Both the position numbers and the translations under genes were made by a program. A stretch of DNA of 44,457 bases from Pseudomonadota bacterium (GTDB lineage: Bacteria > Pseudomonadota > Gammaproteobacteria > Xanthomonadales > Xanthomonadaceae). The DNA is taken from NCBI GenBank assembly GCA_023390905.1, contig JAEWBY010000004.1, forward strand, positions 1 through 44,457. The letters run 5' to 3'. Shown piece by piece: positions 17,321 to 25,938 of this stretch (position 1 is the stretch's first letter; each line of letters starts with the position of its first letter). A model generated the notes under the pieces. That model saw only the letters and a program-made list of their open reading frames with translations. It did no database searches and was not told where the DNA came from.

Positions 17321-19413
17321 GCGGCCTCGGCTCCCGCGATAGCAGGGCCTCCGCGCAGCTTCTGCAGTTCGCCCACGATCTGCTGCTGCGCGAGCAGGCT
17401 CAGATCCACGACCTCGCGTGCCTGCGCCACGTAGTACGCGAGTTGCTCATCGCTGCGGGCCGCCGATCGTTCGAGTACTTCACCGATCGCGTGCAGCCGC
17501 TCGAGCACGTGCTGCTGGGTGTCGCCGAACACCTGCACGCCGGTGCCGAAGGCTTCGCCCAAGCTGGCGACTTCGGCCGCGCCGACGCTCACCTGCGCGG
17601 CGACGGTGCCAAGCTTGCCCGTCTCGGCTTCGATGTGATCGGTGAAGCGCGTGCCGACGCGATCGAGCAGATCGGCCGAGGTGACGACCAGCGCATCGAT
17701 GGCCGCGCGCTGTTCGGTGGACGCATGGTTCACCGCGTCCAGCAGGGTCTGCAGCGTGCCCATCAACTGATTGCGCTCCTCTAGCATCGCGGTGTCGCGC
17801 ACCATGCTGTCGGACAGCTTCTGCCGCATTTCGGTGATGACCTCGGCCGCCGCGCGCGGTGCTTCGGAAGCGACCTGCACCAACCTCGAAATCTCCGCGA
17901 TCGTTTCGTTCGCATGTGCCTGCGAACGTTCGCCGATCTCGCGTGCACTGGTGGCGAGTGCCTCGGTGATGCGTTGCTGCTGTTCGGTCGCGTGGGCGGC
18001 CGTGCGCTCCCAGTCCGCTCGCAGTCCCGTACTCATCGCCTCGATCGCGCCCGACCATGCGGACAGACGCTGCTGGTCCTGTTCCGCCAGCGTCTGCCGC
18101 AGATCCACGCCGGACTCGGCGATCTTGCGCACCAGCGTGTTTGCGGTCTCCGACAGATGGCCCGCGGCGGCTGCGAGCGCCGACTCGTTGCGAGCGGCCA
18201 GTGCGGTGTTCGCCTGCTCCTGCTGCGCCAGCGCGTGCTGCCAGGACTGCGTGGTCTGCGCCATGCGCGCCTCCAACTGCGCAGAGACGGCATCGACCAG
18301 TTGCGAGGAACGTTCCGCGAAGCCTGCGGTGAACTGGTCCAGTGCGGCCTGCACGTGGCCGGCCATGGCTTCATTGCTGCGCCGCTGCTCCTCGAGCGCC
18401 TGGTTCCAGCTTTGCGTAGCCGTTGCCGCCGTTGCGGCGAAGCCGGCCGACAGATCCTCCAACTGCTGTTGCGCCGCGCGCGTCACCGCGTCGTGCACGC
18501 GGGAAGCCTCGCGCGACAGACCTGCCAAGGTGGCCTCGATCGCCGGCTGCAGCGTGGCGCCCATCGCGCGCGCATGCTCTTCGGCGCCCACCTTCAATGA
18601 TTGCTCGAGCGATGCGCTCAAGCGCGCGTGCGCCGTTTCGGTGCGCGCATGGAACTCCTGCTGCGCCGCGATCAGCCGCTCGCCCTGCGCGGCACCCTGC
18701 TGCTCGATGGCGGCGATCATCGTGTGCAGCCGATCCAGCAGGGTCGGCATCACCGCGCTCTGCTGCTGCAGCAGGCGGAACGCTTCCTCGCGCTGCCACG
18801 CCTGCGAATGCACGCGCAATGACGTCGCGATCTCCGCATCCAGTGCGTGCACGGCCTGCAGACGCTCGCGCCGGCACAGCGCGGACAGCAGGCCGAGCAG
18901 TGCCGACGTGGCCACGCCGGCGATCGAAGTGCCGAACGCGAAACCCAGACCCTTCACCGGTGCGGCGAGCGATCCGCGAATGGTGTCGAGATCGGTCGTG
19001 CTTTCCAGCGCGAGGCCGGTTCCGCGCAATGTCGCCATCATGCCGAGCAACGTGCCCAGCATGCCGAGCAGCACGAGCAGTCCCACCAGATAGGGCGTCA
19101 GCGTCGGCGCCGGCAACGCCACGCGCTCACCTTCGATGCGCATCCGCACCGAAGGACGCAGGCTTGCATGCATGCGTTCGAGCCAAGCGCCGAGCGAGAC
19201 CTGTGCGGGCGATACGTCCGACAGCGCGCGCACCAGGGAATCGGTCGCCTGGCGGTAGCGATACAGCTCGATGCCGCCGATCGCATAACAAGCGCCGATC
19301 ACCAGTGTCACCGCCACGCCCGCCAGATTCGATCCCACGTAGCCGGCACCGATCCAGCACACCACGGCCAGACCCGCAAGGAACAACAGGAAATACAGAG
19401 GATTCTTGGTCAT
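17317..19413 (-). CDS. DUF802 protein: MotA/TolQ-like proton channel with long helical tail
   Basis: 698 residues. Four transmembrane helices are predicted at about 7-24, 30-50, 107-129 and 155-180. The last two, TPYLVGLLVLLGMLGTLLGM and GLGFAFGTSIAGVATSALLG, are the MotA/TolQ/ExbB core. From 200 to 698 the protein is almost entirely Ala/Gln/Glu-rich helix with repeat-like units: tryptophan motifs TATQSWNQAL (332-340) and TTQSWQHAL (387-395), then tryptophans at 453 and 468, spaced about 55-62. DUF802 segments lie in this part. The very long cytoplasmic tail recalls ZorA of Zorya systems. It overlaps the OmpA-like partner gene by four bases and follows DUF3348 by five. Predicted to form an ion-driven stator with it; the output is unknown. 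Confidence 0.9.
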   Translation of the reverse strand: MTKNPLYFLLFLAGLAVVCWIGAGYVGSNLAGVAVTLVIGACYAIGGIELYRYRQATDSLVRALSDVSPAQVSLGAWLERMHASLRPSVRMRIEGERVALPAPTLTPYLVGLLVLLGMLGTLLGMMATLRGTGLALESTTDLDTIRGSLAAPVKGLGFAFGTSIAGVATSALLGLLSALCRRERLQAVHALDAEIATSLRVHSQAWQREEAFRLLQQQSAVMPTLLDRLHTMIAAIEQQGAAQGERLIAAQQEFHARTETAHARLSASLEQSLKVGAEEHARAMGATLQPAIEATLAGLSREASRVHDAVTRAAQQQLEDLSAGFAATAATATQSWNQALEEQRRSNEAMAGHVQAALDQFTAGFAERSSQLVDAVSAQLEARMAQTTQSWQHALAQQEQANTALAARNESALAAAAGHLSETANTLVRKIAESGVDLRQTLAEQDQQRLSAWSGAIEAMSTGLRADWERTAAHATEQQQRITEALATSAREIGERSQAHANETIAEISRLVQVASEAPRAAAEVITEMRQKLSDSMVRDTAMLEERNQLMGTLQTLLDAVNHASTEQRAAIDALVVTSADLLDRVGTRFTDHIEAETGKLGTVAAQVSVGAAEVASLGEAFGTGVQVFGDTQQHVLERLHAIGEVLERSAARSDEQLAYYVAQAREVVDLSLLAQQQIVGELQKLRGGPAIAGAEAA

Positions 19414-19418
19414 GGCTT

Positions 19419-20138
19419 TCAGGGGGACGATGAACGAAGCGCTGCAAGCAGGCCTTCGATGGGTTGAAAACGAACATCCAGCTCGGCGAGCAGAAGGTCC
19501 TGCATGTCGCGGCGGAACGTGTCCAGCCAGCCATCATGTGGAGGTGCGGTTGCGGATGCCGCGGCGCGCTGCAATGACAGGAAATGCGCTTCGAGCCACG
19601 CGGGGACCCGGCCCAGCAGCGCGTGCTCGCGCGGGCTCAGCGTCATTTCCATCACCGCATCGACCTCGGCCAGCCGCGCCAGCTCCGCCGATCGTGACGG
19701 AAGGAGATCACGCAAGCGCCCGCGCAGGCGGCCGGTTGCCGTCTGCATCGCGCGCTGCATGTCGAGAACGTGCTGGCGAAACACGGCGAAATCGATGGAG
19801 GCCCCGGATCCGGCTTCACCGGACTGCGCGCCCTCGCCCGGAACCTCCGGCAGGCGGAATCCGGTGATCCTGTCCACCAACGCGGCGCGCGCCCGCGCGC
19901 AGGCGTCGCACTCGGCTTCGATCGCACCGGACACGAGCGGACCCGTATCGGCAAGCCGTCCGTCGAGCGCCCGCGACAGCGTGACCGCGCGATTCCAATC
20001 GATCCAGTGGCTCAGCCGCTCGGCGAGCGGCGGGCTCGTCGAAGGCAGATCCACGTGCACAAGGCGCGCGAGTTGCCGTATGAAAGCTGGCCCCGGCACC
20101 GGCGCCCGTTGCTGCACTGTTCCCACGCGACCGCTCAA
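19419..20138 (-). CDS. DUF3348 domain protein, first gene of the motor-like cluster
   Basis: Up to 239 residues from a TTG at 20138; a GTG at 20126 with GAGCGG upstream is an equally good start, so the true N-terminus is uncertain by about four residues. The sequence starts with PGPAFIRQLARLVHVDLP, then LAERLSHWIDWNRAVTLSRAL, and is mostly helical with two nearby cysteines (EAECDACARARAAL). The C-terminus LLLAELDVRFQPIEGLLAAL matches DUF3348. No signal or membrane segment. The DUF802 gene begins five bases after its stop. Family function is unknown; it recurs with DUF802, OmpA and DUF2894 genes in this lineage, by my recollection of related genomes. Confidence 0.85.
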   Translation of the reverse strand: MSGRVGTVQQRAPVPGPAFIRQLARLVHVDLPSTSPPLAERLSHWIDWNRAVTLSRALDGRLADTGPLVSGAIEAECDACARARAALVDRITGFRLPEVPGEGAQSGEAGSGASIDFAVFRQHVLDMQRAMQTATGRLRGRLRDLLPSRSAELARLAEVDAVMEMTLSPREHALLGRVPAWLEAHFLSLQRAAASATAPPHDGWLDTFRRDMQDLLLAELDVRFQPIEGLLAALRSSSP

Positions 20139-20262
20139 AAGGCGGCAATTTTACATGCTCCACCCAGTCGGCGTGTTTCGCCGGATGAACGGAGCGGCGA
20201 AAACCGGGCGTATAGGCCAAGCGCAGCGGACGCCACGCCGCGTGATTCAGCAATGTCGCGAT

Positions 20263-21531
20263 TCAGGCCTCGGCCGGGCACTCTTCCACGTCGAACGCAT
20301 CCGGCGAATGGCGCGCGACGATGCTGGTGGCGGTCAGATCGCCGGTCACGTTGCCGGTGGTCGCGAACACGTCGGGAATCGTGTCCACCGCCAGCAACAG
20401 GCCCAGCGGTTCGATCGGCAGGCCCATCGACTGGGTGACCGGCATGACCGTGGCCATGAAGCTGACCTGCCCGGGCAGCCCGATGGAGCCGAGGCTGATC
20501 ACCACGGCCAGCGCCGCCCCGGCGGCCATCGTCACCGCGTGCACTTCGATCCCATAGGCCCAGGCCACGAAACTGGCCGCGACCAGATACTGGATCGGGC
20601 TGGTGATGCGGAACAGCGTCACTGCCATCGGCAACACCAGCGCGGCGACCGCACGCGGATGGCCGAGCCGGAAGCGCGCGCTTTCCACCATCGCCGGCAG
20701 CGACGCCAGCGAGGATTGCGTGCTGGCCGCCACAACCTGCGCGGGCAGGATGGCCTTGGCGAAGGCCAGCGGAGAGGTGCGCGCGAAGACCGCGATCAGC
20801 AGGTAGCAGATCAGCGTCGCGCCCAGGTACATGCCGCATTGCAGGGCGATGTAGCCGATGAGCGCGCCGATCACGCCCGCGCCCGCCTGTGCGCACACCG
20901 ACAGCACCAGCGCGAACACGCCGATCGGTGCGGCCAGCAGCATCCAGCGCACGATGACGATCATGGTGTCGGCGATGCCATGGCAGAAGCCGATGATCTG
21001 CGCGCGGCGATCTTCCGGGATGCGCGTCAGCGCGAAACCGAAGAACAATGCGAACACCACCACCGGCAACATCGCGCCCTGCGCGGCGGCCATGATCGCA
21101 TTGCTCGGAATCACCGATCCGATCCATTCCGCGATGCCCGGCGGCTCCACGTTGGCGACCGAAGCCAGATTGCCGCGCAGCGTGGCGGCCAGTTCCGGAC
21201 TGTGCGGCATCAGCGACAGCACCAGAGGCGCGACGATGGCCGCGTAGGCGGCAAACAACGAAAGCAGGGCGATGAAGACGATCATCGCGCGGCGCGCCAC
21301 GCGGCCGGACGCCGCCGCGTCACTCGCCGTGGCGACGCCGAGAATCACCAGCGACAACACCAGCGGCACCACGGTCATCTGCAGGCCGCTGAGCCACAGC
21401 TTGCCCAGCGGCTGGGCGATCGTCACCGCTGTCCTTGCGGCGGCCGGATGCCAGTGCGCGAGCGCAAGCCCGAGCAGGGCGCCGGCGATCAAACCGATGA
21501 GCACGCGCGCCGTCGCGCCGGGCCACCTCAC
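20263..21531 (-). CDS. Diverged dicarboxylate/amino acid:cation symporter (DAACS family)
   Basis: 422 residues from the GTG at 21531, which overlaps the YkuD stop (GTGA). It has the glutamate-transporter fold: about eight helices, HP1-like AASTQSSLASLP (269-279), TM7 and TM8. Key positions differ from GltPh. The TM7 sodium motif NMDGT is replaced by FRITS (307-311), and in TM8 (VDTIPDVFATTGNVTGDL) the aspartate that binds the amino group is kept (D387), as are N394 and D398, but the arginine that binds a side-chain carboxylate (R397 of GltPh) is alanine (A390). By analogy with neutral-amino-acid members, glutamate/aspartate is an unlikely substrate. Position in the murein-peptide operon suggests Ala or a small peptide, which is inference. 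Confidence 0.88.
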   Translation of the reverse strand: MRWPGATARVLIGLIAGALLGLALAHWHPAAARTAVTIAQPLGKLWLSGLQMTVVPLVLSLVILGVATASDAAASGRVARRAMIVFIALLSLFAAYAAIVAPLVLSLMPHSPELAATLRGNLASVANVEPPGIAEWIGSVIPSNAIMAAAQGAMLPVVVFALFFGFALTRIPEDRRAQIIGFCHGIADTMIVIVRWMLLAAPIGVFALVLSVCAQAGAGVIGALIGYIALQCGMYLGATLICYLLIAVFARTSPLAFAKAILPAQVVAASTQSSLASLPAMVESARFRLGHPRAVAALVLPMAVTLFRITSPIQYLVAASFVAWAYGIEVHAVTMAAGAALAVVISLGSIGLPGQVSFMATVMPVTQSMGLPIEPLGLLLAVDTIPDVFATTGNVTGDLTATSIVARHSPDAFDVEECPAEA

Positions 21532-22310
21532 GGAGCGGACTCCAGCTGCGGCAGCGACCAATCCTGTTTCAAACGCGCGTATTCGGCCTGCGGCAGCAAC
21601 ACGAATACCGGATGGCGGCGCTTGTCGAGCCATTGCAGCAGCCGATCCATCGCCGGCTCGGCCATCGCGGTGCAGCCGGCGGTCGGTTCACCCGGCGCCT
21701 TCCACAGGTGGGCGAAGATGCAACTGCCACGACCACTGATGTTCCGCGGGTTGTGCAGGATGACGAAACCTTCCTTGTAACGCGCATCGCCATCGGCATG
21801 CAAATCCCGGCGCATCGGTTCGGTGGACCCGGCCACGGCCGCTTCGCCGACCACACGGCTGTCCACAATGCGGTTGTAGAGCGGCGAGGCGGGCACGTCG
21901 ATGCACCAGTTCGATGCCTGCATCGGTGCGTATGGCAGGCCCGTGGCCACCTTGGGCGCATAGCCGAACGCATCGCCGAGATCGAACACGCCCGCCGGCG
22001 CGCGTCCGTCGCCCTCCTGCTTCCGTGGTTCACCCGATTGCTCCGGATGCAGGCCGACGCCCCACGCGCTGCCATTGCGACCGACGGCCACGGCCTGCGC
22101 GTCGTCGATCTGCTTCCAGCCTTCGCCATCGCGTTCGAAACGCGCGAGCGTGCCTGCGGTGGCGTTCCAGTCCGGCGTGATCACCAGCACCAGTTGTTGC
22201 GCATCGTCCCATGCGCTGGCGGCTTCGCCGGCGCACGCGGACAACGGCAGGCCCATCAGGGCGGCCAGCATCAATGAACGAGGATGGACGGCACGAAGGA
22301 AAGAACGCAT
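21528..22310 (-). CDS. YkuD-type L,D-transpeptidase catalytic-domain lipoprotein
   Basis: 260 residues from the ATG at 22310. The signal peptide ends in lipobox LSAC (C26). The catalytic part has YNRIVDSRVV, FVILHNPRN with a conserved histidine, and SCIFAHLWKAPGEPTAGCTAM, where the last cysteine is the expected nucleophile; this matches YkuD-like proteins annotated as L,D-transpeptidase family, although the standard SHGChN motif is altered to TAGCTAM. In this operon it may act as an L,D-carboxypeptidase or L,D-transpeptidase on muropeptides in the envelope. It starts 14 bases after the MurR/RpiR gene and overlaps the transporter gene by four bases. Confidence 0.87.
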   Translation of the reverse strand: MRSFLRAVHPRSLMLAALMGLPLSACAGEAASAWDDAQQLVLVITPDWNATAGTLARFERDGEGWKQIDDAQAVAVGRNGSAWGVGLHPEQSGEPRKQEGDGRAPAGVFDLGDAFGYAPKVATGLPYAPMQASNWCIDVPASPLYNRIVDSRVVGEAAVAGSTEPMRRDLHADGDARYKEGFVILHNPRNISGRGSCIFAHLWKAPGEPTAGCTAMAEPAMDRLLQWLDKRRHPVFVLLPQAEYARLKQDWSLPQLESAP

Positions 22311-22324
22311 GCGGGCTCCGGGGA

Positions 22325-23176
22325 TCACGAATCCAGCAGATGCTGGATGCGTTCCAGGTTGATGTTGAGCTGGCGATGCCGGTCCTCGTTGAGATGACAC
22401 AGCAGCACGAACAGCAGATCGAGCAGGTATTGCAGCGACGCACGATACAGCAGCGCTTCCACGTGCGGCGCCGGATCATGGGCCGAGACCACCAGCGCTG
22501 CATCGGCGTGCGCGCGCAGCGGATTGGACGTGTGTCGCGTGATCGACACCACCTTGCCTCCGGCGTCCTGGAACTGCCGGCTGATCTGGGAAAGCGTGGG
22601 CAGCTTGCCGAATTCGGAGAACACCAGCAGCACGTCGCCCGGCCGCACCGCGGACAGGTTGGCCATCATCAGGATGGGGTCCGCATGGTGCACGGTGAGC
22701 ATGCCGAGCAGCGACAGGCGCATCGCGAATTCGCGGGCGAACAGGCCGTCATCGCCCAGCCCGCAGACGAACACGCGACTGGCGTCGTCGATCAGGCCGG
22801 CGATGCTCTCCAGGCTCTCGCGGGGGTTGATCGCGCGCGTTTCCTCTTCGGCGGCGAGCTTGCTGCGCCGCAGGCCCGCTTCCAGCCGATGGAAGGCATC
22901 GTGGTTCGCATCGGCTTCGGCCGGCGCAGGCGGGCGGTCGTCGCCATTGCGCGCGACCGCTTCGCCGATGGAGAACTTCAGATCCGGGTAGCCCTTGAAG
23001 CCGAACTTCTGGGCGAACTTCACCACGCTGGACTGGCTGATGCCGAGCGCGCTCGCCAACTGCTGAGACGAGTAATCGCGCAGCAGATGGGAGTTTTCGA
23101 GGATGAAATCGGCGATGCGGCGCTCGATGGCCGACATCTGGTCGCGTTCGGATCGGATCTTGATCAGGGGCGGCAT
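22325..23176 (-). CDS. MurR/RpiR family transcriptional regulator
   Basis: 283 residues. The N-terminal helix-turn-helix (about 1-77) shows IADFILENSHLLRDYSSQQLASALGISQSSVVKFAQKFGF, characteristic of RpiR. After an Ala/Pro linker, an SIS sugar-phosphate-type domain (about 125-260) includes RVFVCGLGDDGLFAREFAMRL and GDVLLVFSEFGKLPT. The ligand in MurR is N-acetylmuramate 6-phosphate; here the ligand is unknown but the operon suggests a murein-derived signal. It sits between the epimerase (43 bases upstream) and YkuD genes, so it probably autoregulates. AT-rich palindromes between the divergent arms (25875-25885) are candidate operators. Confidence 0.93.
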   Translation of the reverse strand: MPPLIKIRSERDQMSAIERRIADFILENSHLLRDYSSQQLASALGISQSSVVKFAQKFGFKGYPDLKFSIGEAVARNGDDRPPAPAEADANHDAFHRLEAGLRRSKLAAEEETRAINPRESLESIAGLIDDASRVFVCGLGDDGLFAREFAMRLSLLGMLTVHHADPILMMANLSAVRPGDVLLVFSEFGKLPTLSQISRQFQDAGGKVVSITRHTSNPLRAHADAALVVSAHDPAPHVEALLYRASLQYLLDLLFVLLCHLNEDRHRQLNINLERIQHLLDS

Positions 23177-23219
23177 CGTGCGCTCTTTATCCCATCCATC
23201 CTCGGCCCGGTCCAGTGCG

Positions 23220-24317
23220 TCAGACCGGAATCAGTTCCAGTCCCTGGATCGAGCGGATGCCCAGTCCGGGAGCCTCGGTGATGCTGATCTCCGACTCGTT
23301 GAAGATCACCCCGCCATCGACCGGGTTGAACTGCGACAGCGATGGGCCGTCGAGATCGATCTTGGTGATCGACTGCGACTTGGCGACCGCGACATGGCAG
23401 GCCGCCGCCACGCTGATGCTCGATTCGAGCATGCAGCCGATCATGCATTCCACGCCGTACAGCGAGGCGATGTCGGCGATGCGCACCGCGTTGGAAATGC
23501 CGCCGGTCTTCATCAGCTTGATGTTGATGATGTCGGCCGCGCGCATCTTGATGAGGTCGATCACCTCGGTGGGGCCGAACACGCTCTCATCCGCCATCAC
23601 CGGCGTATGCACGCGATCGGTGACGTACTTGAGGCCGTCGATGTCGCGCGCCTTGACCGGCTGTTCGAGCAGTTCGAGGACGACGCCGGCATCTTCCAGG
23701 TTGTGCATGGCGAACACCGCCTGCTTGGCGGTCCAGCCCTGGTTAGCGTCCAGCCGCAGCAACGCGCGGCCTTCCACGGCCGAGTAGATCGCCTTGACCC
23801 GCTCGATATCCAGCCCGATGTCCTTGCCCACCTTGATCTTCAGCGATTCGAAACCGCGCTCCACCGCGGCGATCGAATCGGCCACCATCTTGTCGATGTA
23901 GTCCACGCTGATGGTGATGTCGGTGGTGATGACCGGATCGCCACCGCCGAGCATCTTGTACAGCGGCGCGCCGTACAACTGGCCGAACAGATCGTGCACG
24001 GCGATTTCCACCGCCGCCTTGGCGCTGGTGTTGCGCTCCAGCGAGGTCTGGATGAGATGGGTGATCTGGTTGAGGTTGGCGATGTCCTGGCCGATCAGAC
24101 GCGGCTTGATGAAGCGCGCGATCGCTTCGATGATCGAGCCATGCGTGTCGCCGGTGATGACCGCGGTTGCCGGCGCTTCTCCGTAGCCGACATGGCCGCT
24201 GTCGGTATGCACGATGACGATGATGTCTTCGACGGTATCCACCGTGCGCAGCGCGGTCTTGAACGCGGTCTTCAACGGCACGCGCAGCATGCCGAACTGG
24301 ATGTCGGTGATTTTCAT
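23220..24317 (-). CDS. Dipeptide epimerase (L-Ala-D/L-Glu epimerase type, enolase superfamily)
   Basis: Epimerises dipeptides such as L-Ala-D-Glu released from murein so that ordinary peptidases can cleave them. 365 residues. The muconate-lactonizing subgroup motif is complete: K160 and K162 (SLKIKVG), metal ligands D190 (RLDANQGW), E218 (LLEQPV) and D243 (ADES), and the second-face base K267 (INIKLMKTGG). The C-terminal DLDGP supports the L-Ala-D/L-Glu epimerase branch. No signal peptide, so cytoplasmic. The gene starts eight bases after the NlpC/P60 gene, as ykfB pairs with ykfC in Bacillus. The substrate is inferred from family and context, since other dipeptide specificities occur in the family. 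Confidence 0.92.
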   Translation of the reverse strand: MKITDIQFGMLRVPLKTAFKTALRTVDTVEDIIVIVHTDSGHVGYGEAPATAVITGDTHGSIIEAIARFIKPRLIGQDIANLNQITHLIQTSLERNTSAKAAVEIAVHDLFGQLYGAPLYKMLGGGDPVITTDITISVDYIDKMVADSIAAVERGFESLKIKVGKDIGLDIERVKAIYSAVEGRALLRLDANQGWTAKQAVFAMHNLEDAGVVLELLEQPVKARDIDGLKYVTDRVHTPVMADESVFGPTEVIDLIKMRAADIINIKLMKTGGISNAVRIADIASLYGVECMIGCMLESSISVAAACHVAVAKSQSITKIDLDGPSLSQFNPVDGGVIFNESEISITEAPGLGIRSIQGLELIPV

Positions 24318-24325
24318 GAAAGCCT

Positions 24326-25777
24326 TTACGGACGGATTCTCTGGATGCTGTAGATGCGATCGACGAACGTCGTGTCGCTGCCCGCCAGCAATGGCTCGAG
24401 CGGCGTCACCGAAACGGCGTTGAGCGAAGCGCGCACGATCTCGCCGCGCTCGTTCCTGTAGGTGATGCCGGTGGTGTCGTGGATGAGGTAGGTCTGGCCG
24501 TTCTCCTTGCCGATCACCATCATCACGTGGCCCGGGATGTAGATGAGATCGCCAACCTGCAGATCGCGGATCACCTTCATCCGCGCTTCGCGCGAATCCT
24601 TGTCGGTGAAGGCGATGCGGTTCAGCGCCGGACTGACGCCTTGGTCACTGGTGTTGCGCGGCAACTGCACGCCGAAGCTGCGATAGACCTCGGACACGAA
24701 CCCGCTGCAATCGCGCGTGTTGTACGAGTGGCCCCAGCCATAGCGCTCGCCGAGGAACTTGAAGCTCTGCTGCAGCAACCGCGACGGCGTGAGCGTCAGG
24801 TACTGCGTGGACACGTCGGCGTTCTTCGGCAGAAGTGCGGGCACCAGCGCCAGCTTGCCCTGCGCATCACGGATGGGAAGCTGGATGACGTAGGACGTGT
24901 ATGGATGCTGGCCGTTGACGGGCTTGTCGGCGGGCCAGTCGGTCAGCAGCGGCACGCGCACGCCCATGTCCAGTTGCAGTTCCGAAACACCCGGCTGTTC
25001 CGGCGTGTGCACCGTATGCACGGTCGGGCCGGTGACGATCAGCGACGGCGCGCGATGGACGTAACCGAAGACTTCATCGCGGCTGCCCTGCGCCAGATGC
25101 CGGCTTTCAATCCACGCCGCATACAGTGGGCTCACCACGAAGGACCACTGTCGATCCTTGCTTTCGTGCAGGATCACCGCAGGCGTGCCGGGAAACAGTG
25201 CGCTTTCCTGGAAACGATCGATATCGGTGTCGTCGGACGAGCGGAACACACGCAGCGCCGTGGGGAACGTACGTAGATCCGCGCGGTGCACGACCAGCGC
25301 ATAACGCGCCTGCGTCTGCGCGGGAATCGCATCGAGCGCGGCGTTGGCGACGATCCCGTCGATCGTGGCCTTGTCCACTTCCTTGCCGTGCACGTCATAC
25401 AGCGTGCGCGTGGGCGCGGTGGAAAGCTTGCCGACCCATTCGCGCACCTGCGCGGCGGTGAACTGCGCCGGCAGGCCTTCGACATCGTGCACGGAACCGT
25501 CGACCTTCTGCAGTCGGCCGTTCTGCGCGTCGATGGCCTTGCGGTCGAGGATGACCTGATCCGGCTGCGGCAGCTTGTTGATCCAGTACGCCGGATCGAG
25601 GTGGCGATCCTCCACGCCGATCACCGCGTGGGCGGGCACCGGAAGCGGTGCGGCGTCGCGGGCCAGCGCGCCAGCGCCCGGCAGTGCGAGCGCGCACAGC
25701 AGGGCGAAGGCGCTCAGTTCACGCCATCCGGCGCGGGCAGGAAGGCGCAGTCGCGCGAGGTTGATGCGGTCTTTCAT
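24326..25777 (-). CDS. Exported SH3-NlpC/P60 murein endopeptidase
   Basis: 483 residues from the ATG at 25777 with GAGGGGA upstream. Signal peptide about 1-40. An N-terminal helical domain leads into SH3b-like beta sequence (about 195-310). The C-terminal NlpC/P60 catalytic domain has C357 (SYNTRDCSGFVSEVY), H417 (IYIPGHVMMVIGKENG) and H433 (YLIHDTTG). The family cleaves the gamma-D-Glu to meso-diaminopimelate bond; YkfC-like members act on free peptides. First gene of the minus-strand operon (NlpC-epimerase-RpiR-YkuD-transporter), with a good promoter at 25845-25873. Together with the epimerase it would deliver and process L-Ala-D-Glu. Confidence 0.93.
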   Translation of the reverse strand: MKDRINLARLRLPARAGWRELSAFALLCALALPGAGALARDAAPLPVPAHAVIGVEDRHLDPAYWINKLPQPDQVILDRKAIDAQNGRLQKVDGSVHDVEGLPAQFTAAQVREWVGKLSTAPTRTLYDVHGKEVDKATIDGIVANAALDAIPAQTQARYALVVHRADLRTFPTALRVFRSSDDTDIDRFQESALFPGTPAVILHESKDRQWSFVVSPLYAAWIESRHLAQGSRDEVFGYVHRAPSLIVTGPTVHTVHTPEQPGVSELQLDMGVRVPLLTDWPADKPVNGQHPYTSYVIQLPIRDAQGKLALVPALLPKNADVSTQYLTLTPSRLLQQSFKFLGERYGWGHSYNTRDCSGFVSEVYRSFGVQLPRNTSDQGVSPALNRIAFTDKDSREARMKVIRDLQVGDLIYIPGHVMMVIGKENGQTYLIHDTTGITYRNERGEIVRASLNAVSVTPLEPLLAGSDTTFVDRIYSIQRIRP

Positions 25778-25844
25778 CGGTTCCCCTCGAAGCCGGCAAG
25801 CCGGCATGGCATCCACAACGGAAAGCCCTCCACCGGTCCGAGGA

Positions 25845-25873
25845 ATATTTACTTCTTTCCGCGCGAGATTCAA
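25845..25873 (-). promoter_or_regulatory. Predicted sigma-70 promoter of the murein-peptide operon
   Basis: On the minus strand, TTGAAT (25873-25868) is followed after 17 bases by AAATAT (25850-25845). Both hexamers lie in an AT-rich island within about 68% GC surroundings, 68 bases upstream of the ATG at 25777. Predicted from sequence only. Confidence 0.55.
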
Positions 25874-25874
25874 G

Positions 25875-25885
25875 AATAAATTATT
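25875..25885. promoter_or_regulatory. AT-rich palindrome, candidate MurR/RpiR operator
   Basis: AATAA-A-TTATT is a perfect 11-base palindrome just upstream of the minus-strand -35 box and overlapping the possible plus-strand -35 (TTGACC, 25884-25889; weak -10 TTACAC, 25906-25911). It could control both arms of the locus. RpiR-family operators are often AT-rich palindromes; the assignment is inference. Confidence 0.35.
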
Positions 25886-25938
25886 GACCCCGTACTCCCG
25901 CCATGTTACACAGCGGTGACCAGTCGGCTTGGGGGTGA

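Noticed and set aside
16063..20138. A complete Zorya defence system
   Set aside because: Only ZorA- and ZorB-like architecture is present. No ZorC, helicase ZorD or nuclease ZorE is encoded, and the accessory genes are DUF3348 and DUF2894.
19504..21780. A 758-residue plus-strand frame over DUF3348 and the transporter
   Set aside because: Spans several real minus-strand genes and has shadow-type composition.
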